A DNA stretch of 9,207 nucleotides from Clostridia bacterium (GTDB lineage Bacteria > Bacillota > Clostridia > TANB77 > CAG-508). Positions 1 to 6,790 of this stretch are shown one piece after another (positions within the stretch are counted from its first letter, which is position 1; each line of letters opens with the position of its first letter). The stretch spans positions 1 through 9,207 of the forward strand of contig CAAEQN010000074.1 of assembly GCA_900758165.1 (NCBI GenBank), in the 5' to 3' direction. The notes beneath the pieces are model-generated. The model searched no databases and had not been told where the DNA came from. It saw nothing but the letters and a program-made list of their open reading frames with translations. The translations under genes were made by a program, and so were the position numbers.

Positions 1-1
1 C

Positions 2-85
2 GATATAATCATGAATTTTATTGGAAGTATTATTGGATATCTAGCAGTTACAATTTTTATAAAATTGAAAGAAACAAACAAATAA
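2..85 (+). CDS. 3' end of an unidentified small membrane protein
   Basis: An open frame runs in from the left edge and stops at TAA (83-85), giving 27 visible residues. They contain a hydrophobic run (about IIGYLAVTIFI) and a basic, polar tail (KLKETNK), which is the pattern of a last transmembrane helix with a cytoplasmic end. A start inside the window (ATG at 11) is possible, but no ribosome binding site is visible before it, so I read this as the tail of a longer gene. The function cannot be told. It is probably transcribed separately from the downstream superoxide reductase gene, which seems to have its own promoter. Confidence 0.4.
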   Translation, partial: DIIMNFIGSIIGYLAVTIFIKLKETNK

Positions 86-86
86 A

Positions 87-114
87 TTACAATTTTTTGT
101 TAAATAAATATAAA
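87..114 (+). promoter_or_regulatory. possible promoter of the superoxide reductase gene
   Basis: TTACAA (87-92) and TATAAA (109-114) are 16 bases apart and resemble sigma-A -35 and -10 boxes. Transcription would start near 121, just before the ribosome binding site GAAGGAGG (124-131). The leader would be very short and the region is AT-rich, so a chance match is possible. Confidence 0.3.
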
Positions 115-137
115 TTTGTTATAGAAGGAGGAAACAA

Positions 138-518
138 ATGAAAAATGAATTGATAATTAAAAAATGTTTAAAGTGTGGAGCATTAGTTGAGGTAATTAAT
201 GACTGTAACTGTAATGAGTGTGGAATAACTTGTTGTGGTGAACCTATGGTAAAGTTAATTTCAAATAGTGTTGATGCATCGTTTGAAAAACACATTCCAA
301 CTTTTGAACATAGAGGAAATGAAATACTTGTAAAAGTAAATCATGTTATGGAAAAAGAACATTTTATTGAATGGATTGCACTGGTTAATTACAAAGATAT
401 TTGCAAAGTTAAATTATCACCAGAACAAAGTGCAGAATGTAAATTCAAATATATAAAAGGATCAAAATTATATGCATATTGTAATAAGCACGGACTTTGG
501 TCTTGTGATGTAGAATAA
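138..518 (+). CDS. dfx: superoxide reductase (desulfoferrodoxin, two-iron type)
   Basis: Reduces superoxide to hydrogen peroxide in the cytoplasm of anaerobes without making oxygen, taking electrons from rubredoxin-like donors (family knowledge). All iron ligands expected for the two-iron class are visible. The N-terminal rubredoxin-like centre has C10, C13 and the pair C32-C33 (in CCGEPM). The catalytic centre has E50-K51-H52, H69, H75, C115 and H118 (in YCNKHG). The length of 126 residues is normal for the full-length class. The segment between the two cysteine pairs is slightly long and has three extra cysteines (C23, C25, C28). The start at 138 is fixed by GAAGGAGG six bases upstream. It seems monocistronic. 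Whether it is element cargo or flanking chromosome cannot be decided here. Confidence 0.95.
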   Translation: MKNELIIKKCLKCGALVEVINDCNCNECGITCCGEPMVKLISNSVDASFEKHIPTFEHRGNEILVKVNHVMEKEHFIEWIALVNYKDICKVKLSPEQSAECKFKYIKGSKLYAYCNKHGLWSCDVE

Positions 519-545
519 TAGTTATTTGTATTATAATTGTTAAAA

Positions 546-580
546 GTCTTTGACAAAGTTCCAAAGACATTTGATAGAAT
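546..580 (+). promoter_or_regulatory. likely promoter and palindromic operator of the XRE regulator gene
   Basis: TTGACA (550-555) is a perfect -35 box. TAGAAT (575-580) lies 19 bases downstream as a near-consensus -10. Over the -35 box lie two overlapping dyads: CTTTG-A-CAAAG (548-558) and GTCTTTG (546-552) with CAAAGAC (562-568). There is no T tract after them, so this is not a terminator. A dyad over the -35 box just before an XRE gene suggests autoregulation (inference). A second -10-like TATAAT at 598-603 lacks a good -35 and lies too close to the ribosome binding site. Confidence 0.45.
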
Positions 581-625
581 GCAAATATCAACTCATATAT
601 AATTGTAAGTGAAAGGAGAGATAGA

Positions 626-1186
626 ATGAAATTGGGAGATAACATTTTAAAATTAAGAAAAGATTGTAAACTTTCACAAGAACAATTAGCAGAAAAAGTT
701 GATGTTACTAGACAAACAATATCAAATTGGGAGCTTGGCGAAACTTCACCAAATCCTGAACAGTTAAAATTATTATCTAAAGCATTAAATGTTAGTATTG
801 ATGAATTATTAAATAATGACATTAAACAAGTATTAGTAGAAAAAGTAAATAATACTGAAAAACTTGCCGAGATAATAATTAAGATACTAAAAGTCTTGGG
901 AATAATTTTTATTGTTGGCTTTGCTATTACTATTTTCATAAATATTATGTTTGGTGCTAAAAAAGACTCTATGACTATAAAAGAAAATCAAACTGTTCTT
1001 CTTAATTGTCAACTAAATAGTGAAAAGTACACTTATCTAATAGAATATGATAAAGATGATAATATTGTTGATGCAAGTGGTAGTGATTATATTATAAATG
1101 TTGTTAAAGATAAACAGCTTAATAAAGCTAAAATATTAGTGAAATATATTGAATCATATTTTGAAGATAACGGTGGGAAATGTTAA
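626..1186 (+). CDS. membrane-anchored XRE-family transcriptional regulator
   Basis: A Cro/C1-type helix-turn-helix covers residues 5-62 (LSQEQLAEKVDVTRQTISNW, then SPNPEQLKLLSKALNVSIDELL), the family's hallmark pattern. A single hydrophobic segment at about 87-109 follows a short linker. Residues 112-186 are polar and should lie outside the membrane, since the DNA-binding end must be cytoplasmic. The protein is thus a one-component regulator that could sense something at the cell surface (inference). The start is set by AAAGGAG (612-618). Its gene ends just before a strong hairpin (1209-1238), so it is likely a single-gene transcript. It may control its own promoter, the neighbouring superoxide reductase gene or the transfer operon. 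The target is not shown by the sequence. Confidence 0.9.
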   Translation: MKLGDNILKLRKDCKLSQEQLAEKVDVTRQTISNWELGETSPNPEQLKLLSKALNVSIDELLNNDIKQVLVEKVNNTEKLAEIIIKILKVLGIIFIVGFAITIFINIMFGAKKDSMTIKENQTVLLNCQLNSEKYTYLIEYDKDDNIVDASGSDYIINVVKDKQLNKAKILVKYIESYFEDNGGKC

Positions 1187-1208
1187 TTTAATAATATGTT
1201 TTATAGAT

Positions 1209-1238
1209 AAGATCAATTTATATTGGTCTTTTTATTTT
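1209..1238 (+). terminator. hairpin with U tract between regulator gene and mobC
   Basis: AAGATCAAT (1209-1217) pairs with ATTGGTCTT (1222-1230), with one G-U pair, around the loop TTAT. It is followed by TTTATTTT. This is a good intrinsic terminator for the regulator gene. Only 18 bases separate the end of the T tract from the mobC start, so no promoter fits between them. mobC must be reached by readthrough or from a promoter upstream of the hairpin. An oriT hairpin is a less likely alternative. Confidence 0.75.
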
Positions 1239-1256
1239 GAAGAAAGCGAGGGAAAA

Positions 1257-1592
1257 ATGAGAAAAAGAACACATAAAAAGAATTTTTGGTTCAATGATGA
1301 AGAAGAAAATAGAATAAAAGAATTATGTAATAAAAGTGGAATGAATGAAAGTGATATAGTTAGAAATCTTATAATGGGTAATGATATAAAAGAAGCTCCA
1401 AGTAATAAGTTTTACGAAGTTGTTAGAGATTTAAGGTCAATATCTAATAATATAAATCAACTTACAAGAAAAGCACATTCACTTGGCTTTATAGATGAAA
1501 GAGAATATAGAGAAGAAGTAGTTAGACTTGATATTATAATTGATGACTTAAAATTACAATTTCTAAATAAGAATATAGCAGGTAATAAATGA
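1257..1592 (+). CDS. mobC: MobC-family relaxosome accessory protein
   Basis: Small DNA-binding partner of the relaxase, which in this family helps open oriT and load the relaxase (family knowledge). Residues 8-40 look like a ribbon-helix-helix (a strand near KNFWF, then two helices with GMNESDIVRNLIMG). Residues 52-75 carry the MobC signature, with FYEVVRDLRSISNNINQL recognisable. The C-terminal part is a charged helix. I chose ATG 1257 (111 residues), preceded by GAGGGA at 1248-1253. An in-frame ATG at 1149 would overlap the regulator gene and add residues unlike the family. It heads the transfer operon, 61 bases ahead of the relaxase gene. Confidence 0.9.
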   Translation: MRKRTHKKNFWFNDEEENRIKELCNKSGMNESDIVRNLIMGNDIKEAPSNKFYEVVRDLRSISNNINQLTRKAHSLGFIDEREYREEVVRLDIIIDDLKLQFLNKNIAGNK

Positions 1593-1653
1593 TATTACTT
1601 TTTTTATATGCTTGTTTAAGAGTGTCTAGTGAATGTTCTAGGATAGAGGAAGA

Positions 1654-2961
1654 ATGGCAACAACAGGAATATGGAAAGTTGAAAAAAGATTAGACCATGT
1701 TATTGACTATGTTATAAATCCAGAAAAAACAATGAAAGATGGAGATTATCAAGAATTACATAAATTAGATGGTTATGAGAAATTAAATTATGAAACTGAA
1801 GAAGAATGTTTTGTATCAGCTTTAAATTGTTCTACTCATAGACCATACAAAGATATGATGCTTACTAAAGAGTTATATGGTAAGAAAAGTGGAATACTTG
1901 GTTATCATGCTTTTCAATCATTTAAAGATGGAGAAATTACTCCAACACAAGCACATTTAATAGGAGTTAAATTAGCAGAAGAAATATGGGGAGATAGATT
2001 TGAAGTAATAGTTAGTACACATACAAATTGTAAACATATTCATAATCATTTTGTAATCAATTCAGTATCTTTTAAAGATGGAAAAAAATATCACGATAGT
2101 AGAGAAACTTATGCACTTATTAGAGAAGTATCTGATACTTTATGTGAGGAATATGGATTAAGTGTAGTTAAAGATAAAAAAGTTAAGAAAGTTAACTATG
2201 ATAATTATTATCAAAGTTATGTTAAAAAGACAAATTACCATACATTTGCTAAACAAGATTTAGATAGAGCAATAGGTATGGCAGTGTCTTATAAAGATTT
2301 TATCAACATTATAGAAAAAATGGGATATGAGATAAAAGAAAGATATGGAAAGTTAAGTATAAGAAGAAGTCCATATAAAAGAAATATTAGAATTGAAAGG
2401 GCATTTGGTAGTGATTATTCCATAGATAATATAAATAGTAGAATTGAAAATACACACTTGCCAAGAATACCTTTTATTGAATCATATAATAATGACTACA
2501 GTTATAAAAAGGAATATAAAAAAAATAAAGCACATGGATTATATGGATTATTTAAACATTATTGTTATATTTTAAAAGTTTATCCAACTAAATATCCTAG
2601 AAAAGTGCTTCCAGTAAATATTAGATTAGACTTAAATAAAATGGAAGAAATATCAAATCAAACAAGACTGCTTGTAAGGGAAAAAATAGAAACCAACGAG
2701 CAGTTTTTGTTTTATAAAGAACAGATAAATAGAGAGATTCAAGAGCTTATTAGTAAAAAGCATAATCTATGGATAAAGCATAAAAGAGTTAAAACAGAAG
2801 AAGAAAAATTGTTAATTCGTAGTCAAATAAATGAAATCACTAAAGAATTAAAGGCAAAACGAAAGGAGGTGGTTTTATGTGATGGGATAGAAAAAAGAAG
2901 TAAAGATATAGAAGAAAGTATCAAGGAACTTGAAGAAAAGAGAAAGGAGAGAGATAAATGA
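1654..2961 (+). CDS. conjugative relaxase, MOB-P/VirD2-like (Tn1549 type)
   Basis: Nicks one strand at oriT, stays bound to the 5' end and pilots it into the recipient. The N-terminus MATTGIWKV and the YVINPEKT segment are typical of the Tn1549 branch of the relaxase family (Pfam Relaxase/VirD2). Y19 is the probable catalytic tyrosine. The metal-binding histidine cluster is H123, H128, H130 and H132 (HTNCKHIHNH), followed by the conserved NSVSFKDGKKYHDS. Residues from about 310 to 435 are charged and probably coiled coil. The length (435) is normal and the frame is intact. A GAGGAAG ribosome site lies very near the start, but the N-terminus is conserved, so the start is secure. No clear oriT was identified in the gap before it (1593-1653). 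Confidence 0.95.
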   Translation: MATTGIWKVEKRLDHVIDYVINPEKTMKDGDYQELHKLDGYEKLNYETEEECFVSALNCSTHRPYKDMMLTKELYGKKSGILGYHAFQSFKDGEITPTQAHLIGVKLAEEIWGDRFEVIVSTHTNCKHIHNHFVINSVSFKDGKKYHDSRETYALIREVSDTLCEEYGLSVVKDKKVKKVNYDNYYQSYVKKTNYHTFAKQDLDRAIGMAVSYKDFINIIEKMGYEIKERYGKLSIRRSPYKRNIRIERAFGSDYSIDNINSRIENTHLPRIPFIESYNNDYSYKKEYKKNKAHGLYGLFKHYCYILKVYPTKYPRKVLPVNIRLDLNKMEEISNQTRLLVREKIETNEQFLFYKEQINREIQELISKKHNLWIKHKRVKTEEEKLLIRSQINEITKELKAKRKEVVLCDGIEKRSKDIEESIKELEEKRKERDK

Positions 2962-3770
2962 ATTCAAGTGAAGCCGCAGAGCAAATGGTCAAGTTTTCTA
3001 TTGAGGGAATTGAAATGTTATTAAGAGTAAGTGGAACTGGTGCAGAAAGAATAGCAGTTATGCTTTATACAATGTCCAAAGATAAACAAATGACAAAAGG
3101 TAAAACATCACTTAATAAGATGTTAAAATCTGGCAGTCCACTTCAAATATTTTCAGTTAAAGCAAGTGAACTTAAAAAGTTTGAAAAAGAGGCAAAAAAG
3201 TATGGCATACTTTATACTGCTTTAATTGATAAAAATCTTCCAGATAATGATGGCATAGTGGATATTATGGTAAGAAGTGAAGATGCATCAAAAGTAAATC
3301 GTGTTGTTGAAAGATTTAAACTTGCTCAAACTGATAACATTACAATTAGAAATGAGATAGAAAAGGACAAGATGGAAGAAATGATGAAAGAAGCTAAAGA
3401 AAAAGGTATTCCTGTTATTTCTGATGAGGAAAAACTTGCTAATGACATATTAGCAAAACCAATTCAAAAGGAGAAAAGTGAAGTATCAAACCCCGAAGTG
3501 GCAAAGACACAAAAACCTCTGTCAGAGCCCAACTTAGAGAACTTAAAGGTACAGGAAGGTGTTATTAAAGAAAATAAACCTTCTGTTCGTAAATTGCTTC
3601 AAAGATTAAAAGATGAAGTAAAGTATAGAAATGTTCCAAAGGATTATAGGGAAACTTTAAAAAAAGGTCAGGAGGCAGTAGAAATTGATGTTAATAAAAA
3701 AACAAAAACAACATATACTCCTGATGGTAATGTGAAAAAACAAAAGTTTAAAAATGGAAAGGAAAGATAA
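2958..3770 (+). CDS. PcfB-family (DUF3801) conjugation accessory protein
   Basis: In plasmid pCF10, PcfB binds both the relaxase and the coupling ATPase and helps bring the DNA-protein complex to the channel (family knowledge). The N-terminal region of about 130 residues fits DUF3801, including GAERIAVMLYTMSKDK and a KKYGILYTALIDK segment. Residues 135-205 form a charged, proline-containing linker that is probably disordered. A basic C-terminal region follows, starting PSVRKLLQRLKDE (208-220), a motif seen in this family. The gene overlaps the relaxase stop by four bases (ATGA), and its AAAGGAGAG site (2943-2951) lies inside the relaxase gene, so translation is coupled. The 270 residues are longer than the shortest family members because of the linker. 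Confidence 0.85.
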   Translation: MNSSEAAEQMVKFSIEGIEMLLRVSGTGAERIAVMLYTMSKDKQMTKGKTSLNKMLKSGSPLQIFSVKASELKKFEKEAKKYGILYTALIDKNLPDNDGIVDIMVRSEDASKVNRVVERFKLAQTDNITIRNEIEKDKMEEMMKEAKEKGIPVISDEEKLANDILAKPIQKEKSEVSNPEVAKTQKPLSEPNLENLKVQEGVIKENKPSVRKLLQRLKDEVKYRNVPKDYRETLKKGQEAVEIDVNKKTKTTYTPDGNVKKQKFKNGKER

Positions 3771-3772
3771 AA

Positions 3773-4612
3773 ATGAAAGAAGAAACTAAAGCATCTTATG
3801 ATAAAGAGGCATATATTAAGAAAAAAAGAGAACAGTTAGATAATGCATATAAAACTATTGATGAGGGATTAGAAGAAATAACTACTAATCCTGATTTTTT
3901 TAAAGAGTATTTAACAGTGCAAGGTAAATTTGATTTATATACACCTAGAAATGCTATTTTAATCGCTAAACAATTACCTAATGCAATACAGTTAAAAGAA
4001 ATGAAAAAGTGGATTGAAGATAATATCAGTTTTAAAAGTAAGTATCCTAAAAAGATTGTTATACTTGATCCTAGAGAACCATACACTACCAAAGATGGTA
4101 GAACAATAAAAGGATATACTGCGAAAGAACTTGTAGATATATCTGAAACTAATATGAAACCATATACTAAAACTTATGATAAAAAAATGATATTACAAGC
4201 ACTATTACACGAATGTCCTATGGATGTTAAAAGTGTTGATAGTTTGGAGAATGATTTATCTTCTAAATGGGATACAGAAAATAAAGTATTGTATTTATGT
4301 AGGAATGAAGATAGTAATATAGCATTTAAAACAGCAATAACAGAACTTGCTAAAATAAATATATATGATAATACAAAAGAAGTTGATAATGAAAAAGCAG
4401 AATGTGTAGCATATATGTTATGTAAAAAATATGGCTTTGATATTGAATTTGATAATATAGAAAAAATTACTGAAAGGTTTAAAGATATGGAAAAGAAAGA
4501 TGTTGTAAATGAACTAACATCAATAAAAGAATCAGTTAAGGAACTTAATAAACAAATTAGTGATTATGTGCAAGAAAATATAAAACAGAAGAATAAAGAA
4601 CAAGAAAGGTAA
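3773..4612 (+). CDS. ArdC/LtrC-like protein with degenerate zincin site
   Basis: ArdC proteins protect incoming DNA from host restriction; they pair an N-terminal single-strand-DNA-binding domain with a zinc-protease fold (family knowledge). Residues about 40-130 resemble the ArdC/LtrC N-terminal domain (YLTVQGKFDLYTPRNAILI, then KKIVILDP and GYTAKELVDISET). Residues 137-225 match the zincin-like part, ending in EKAECVAYMLCKKYGFD, where E210 sits at the usual third metal ligand. The HExxH helix, however, reads TELAK (190-194), so both zinc-binding histidines are missing. It likely keeps the fold but lacks protease activity (inference). The C-terminus (about 245-279) is a charged helix. It starts two bases after the PcfB stop with GGAAAGGA (3761 onwards partly) as ribosome site. 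LtrC-like mobile-element protein is the alternative name. Confidence 0.7.
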   Translation: MKEETKASYDKEAYIKKKREQLDNAYKTIDEGLEEITTNPDFFKEYLTVQGKFDLYTPRNAILIAKQLPNAIQLKEMKKWIEDNISFKSKYPKKIVILDPREPYTTKDGRTIKGYTAKELVDISETNMKPYTKTYDKKMILQALLHECPMDVKSVDSLENDLSSKWDTENKVLYLCRNEDSNIAFKTAITELAKINIYDNTKEVDNEKAECVAYMLCKKYGFDIEFDNIEKITERFKDMEKKDVVNELTSIKESVKELNKQISDYVQENIKQKNKEQER

Positions 4613-4614
4613 TT

Positions 4615-4956
4615 ATGAAAGATACAATAAAGTGTGAATTTACTATTGAAGAAAGTAATTTAATTATAAAATCACTCAATTTATTAAGAAACTATTTATC
4701 AAAGCAAGAAAGAACAACAGAAACTGTTGATGAAATAATCATTAAGATAACTGAATATGGGAAAATAGAAATAGATAAGTATGAAATAGGAATAATTATA
4801 AATGCTTTAAATAATTATAGATATAAATTAAAAAGTATGAATGAGTCAAGAAGTGAAGTAAATGAGCTTTTGTTAAGATTATTAGATGATAGTGAAAAAG
4901 TTAGTAAAAAAAAAGTCCTTTCAAGGATAATCACGAGAGATAATGGAAGAAGATAA
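4615..4956 (+). CDS. small protein of two helical repeats, function unknown
   Basis: Not recognised. The 113 residues contain an internal duplication. Residues 13-47 and 57-91 align without gaps, sharing E, II, LN, R, L, V and E at the same places, with hydrophobic and basic residues conserved between them. Each unit looks like two amphipathic helices joined by a polar turn, so the protein may be a small helical bundle or a dimerising adaptor. The tail (about 94-113) is basic (SKKKVLSRIITRDNGRR). It has no membrane segment or signal. It starts two bases after the ArdC-like gene, using AAGAAAGG in that gene's end, and overlaps the VirD4 gene by 14 bases. Tight coupling to the ATPase suggests a part in transfer, but this is inference only. 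Confidence 0.75.
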   Translation: MKDTIKCEFTIEESNLIIKSLNLLRNYLSKQERTTETVDEIIIKITEYGKIEIDKYEIGIIINALNNYRYKLKSMNESRSEVNELLLRLLDDSEKVSKKKVLSRIITRDNGRR

Positions 4957-6790
4957 AAAAAGACAAATAATAATCTTATCAATTATAGGTATAATTCCAA
5001 TTATATGGATAGCACTTTTAATAGCACCTTATTCTAATGATGGAATATCAAGTATAATAAAAAACAATAATCAAATATTTAATAATCCATTTAATATTAA
5101 GATATGTGAGAATAGTTTGAATACTGTTCTTTTTTTATTAGTTATATATATTGGTGGAATAGTTCTATACTTTTCCACAAGAAAAAATTATAGAAGAAAT
5201 GAAGAATATGGAAGTGCTAAATGGGGAAGTGCAAAAAATATCTGCAAGAAGTATCAAGAAAAAAATAGCAATAACAACAAGATACTAACTAGAAATGTTG
5301 AAATAGGACTTAATGGTAAGAAACATAGAAGAAACCTAAATGTATTAGTATGTGGTGGAAGTGGAGCTGGTAAAACTAGATTTTATGCAAAACCTAATAT
5401 AATGCAGTGTAATTGCTCTTTTGTAACATTAGATCCAAAAGGAGAAATATTAAGAGATACTGGTTATTTACTGGAACAAAAAGGTTATGAAGTAAAAGTC
5501 TTGGATTTAATCAATATGGATAAAAGTCATTGTTATAATCCGTTTGTATATTTAAAAAGTGATAATGATGTACAAAGACTTGTAACCAATCTTTTTAAAT
5601 CAACAACACCAAAAGGAAGTCAAAGTAATGATCCATTTTGGGATACAGCTGCATCAATGCTTTTACTATCCCTAATATTTTATTTATGGTATGAAGCACC
5701 AGAAGAAGAACAAAACTTTACTATGGTAATGGAGATGTTAAGAGCAGGAGATGTTAAAGAAGATGATGATATGTATTCATCTCCACTTGATTTATTATTT
5801 GAAAGATTAGAAGAAAAGAATCCAGAACATATTGCTTTGAAATACTACAAAGATTATCACTCTGGAAGTGCTAAAACACTAAAATCAATTCAAATAACAT
5901 TAGCATCAAGATTAGAAAAGTTTAATTTAAGAAGTCTAGCAATGCTTACTATGACTGATGAATTAGACTTGCCTAGTTTAGGAGAGAAGAAAACTGCATT
6001 ATTTGCTTTAATACCGGATAACGATACATCATTTAATTTTATAGTAAGTATTTTATACACTCAATTATTTCAACAATTATTTTATTTAGCAGATCATAAA
6101 TATGGTGGAAGTTTACCTATTCCAGTTCATTTTGTAATGGACGAATTTCCAAATGTAAGTCTTCCTGATGACTTTGAAAAAATTCTTTCCGTCATGAGGT
6201 CAAGACAGGTTTCCGTGTCTATTATTGTTCAGAATATAGCTCAAATTAAGGCACTTTTTGAGAAGCAATGGGAAAGTATTTTAGGTAATTGTGATGAGTT
6301 TTTATATCTAGGTGGTAATGAACAAAGCACTCATAAATATGTTAGTGAACTTATGGGAAAAGAAAATTTAGATTTAAATACTTATGGTAAATCACATGGA
6401 AGAAATGGTAATTATTCAACAAATTATCAACAAACTGGTAGAGATTTAATGACACCAGATGAAGTAAGAATGTTAGATAACAAGTATGCAATTTTATTTA
6501 TTAGAGGAGAAAGACCGATAAAAGATTTAAAGTATGATATTTTGAAACATCCTAACATAAGTCTTACTACTGATGGTCATGCTCCATCATATGAACATGG
6601 TAAAGTAAATAATGCTATTGCAACTATAACTGTTGATTATGATGCAATAAATTATGATTTCAAAGATATAGAAGTAGTAGCAAACAATTATGAAGTAATA
6701 TCTAGTGAAGATATGGAAAGTTATTTAAATAGAAAGAAAGGAAATGATAAAAATGAAGAACAAAAAGAAAAGTATAGAAAAGAAAATTAA
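4943..6790 (+). CDS. VirD4-like type IV coupling ATPase (CD1115 type)
   Basis: Inner-membrane ATPase that takes the relaxase-DNA complex and feeds it to the transfer channel. Two N-terminal transmembrane segments lie at about 8-29 and 58-78. The motor domain starts with EEYGSAKWG (87-95), typical of VirD4/TraG proteins. Walker A is GGSGAGKT (138-145), followed by TLDPKGE (162-168). Walker B is FVMDE (397-401), and the conserved sensor region reads SVSIIVQN (424-431). The 615 residues and the intact frame are normal for the family. The start overlaps the upstream gene by 14 bases, and the 3' end overlaps the prepilin gene by 38. PcfB, encoded two genes upstream of the small-protein gene, is its likely partner. 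Confidence 0.95.
   Translation: MEEDKKRQIIILSIIGIIPIIWIALLIAPYSNDGISSIIKNNNQIFNNPFNIKICENSLNTVLFLLVIYIGGIVLYFSTRKNYRRNEEYGSAKWGSAKNICKKYQEKNSNNNKILTRNVEIGLNGKKHRRNLNVLVCGGSGAGKTRFYAKPNIMQCNCSFVTLDPKGEILRDTGYLLEQKGYEVKVLDLINMDKSHCYNPFVYLKSDNDVQRLVTNLFKSTTPKGSQSNDPFWDTAASMLLLSLIFYLWYEAPEEEQNFTMVMEMLRAGDVKEDDDMYSSPLDLLFERLEEKNPEHIALKYYKDYHSGSAKTLKSIQITLASRLEKFNLRSLAMLTMTDELDLPSLGEKKTALFALIPDNDTSFNFIVSILYTQLFQQLFYLADHKYGGSLPIPVHFVMDEFPNVSLPDDFEKILSVMRSRQVSVSIIVQNIAQIKALFEKQWESILGNCDEFLYLGGNEQSTHKYVSELMGKENLDLNTYGKSHGRNGNYSTNYQQTGRDLMTPDEVRMLDNKYAILFIRGERPIKDLKYDILKHPNISLTTDGHAPSYEHGKVNNAIATITVDYDAINYDFKDIEVVANNYEVISSEDMESYLNRKKGNDKNEEQKEKYRKEN

Noticed and set aside
445..939. Antisense open frame opposite the superoxide reductase and regulator genes
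   Set aside because: It overlaps two well-supported genes and has no ribosome site or recognisable domain. Long chance frames of this kind are common opposite AT-rich genes.
1149..1256. Longer mobC reading from ATG 1149
   Set aside because: It would overlap the regulator gene, read through the terminator hairpin and add residues unlike the MobC family. ATG 1257 has its own ribosome site.
1593..1653. Possible oriT in the mobC-relaxase gap (CTAG repeats near 1626 and 1638)
   Set aside because: The repeat is only four to five bases with a wobble pair, and no known nic motif could be matched.
2859..2884. Strong AAAGGAGGTGG followed by ATG-TGA start-stop inside the relaxase gene
   Set aside because: The relaxase frame continues with conserved-looking C-terminal residues, and the start-stop encodes nothing. 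The match probably comes from lysine-glutamate-valine codons.
3481..3560. Less AT-rich stretch in the PcfB-like gene
   Set aside because: It encodes a proline-rich linker whose codons explain the composition, and the frame is intact, so it is not evidence of an insertion.
3796..4092. Antisense open frame opposite the ArdC-like gene
   Set aside because: It lies wholly inside a recognised gene, and its hydrophobic translation is what AT-rich antisense typically gives.
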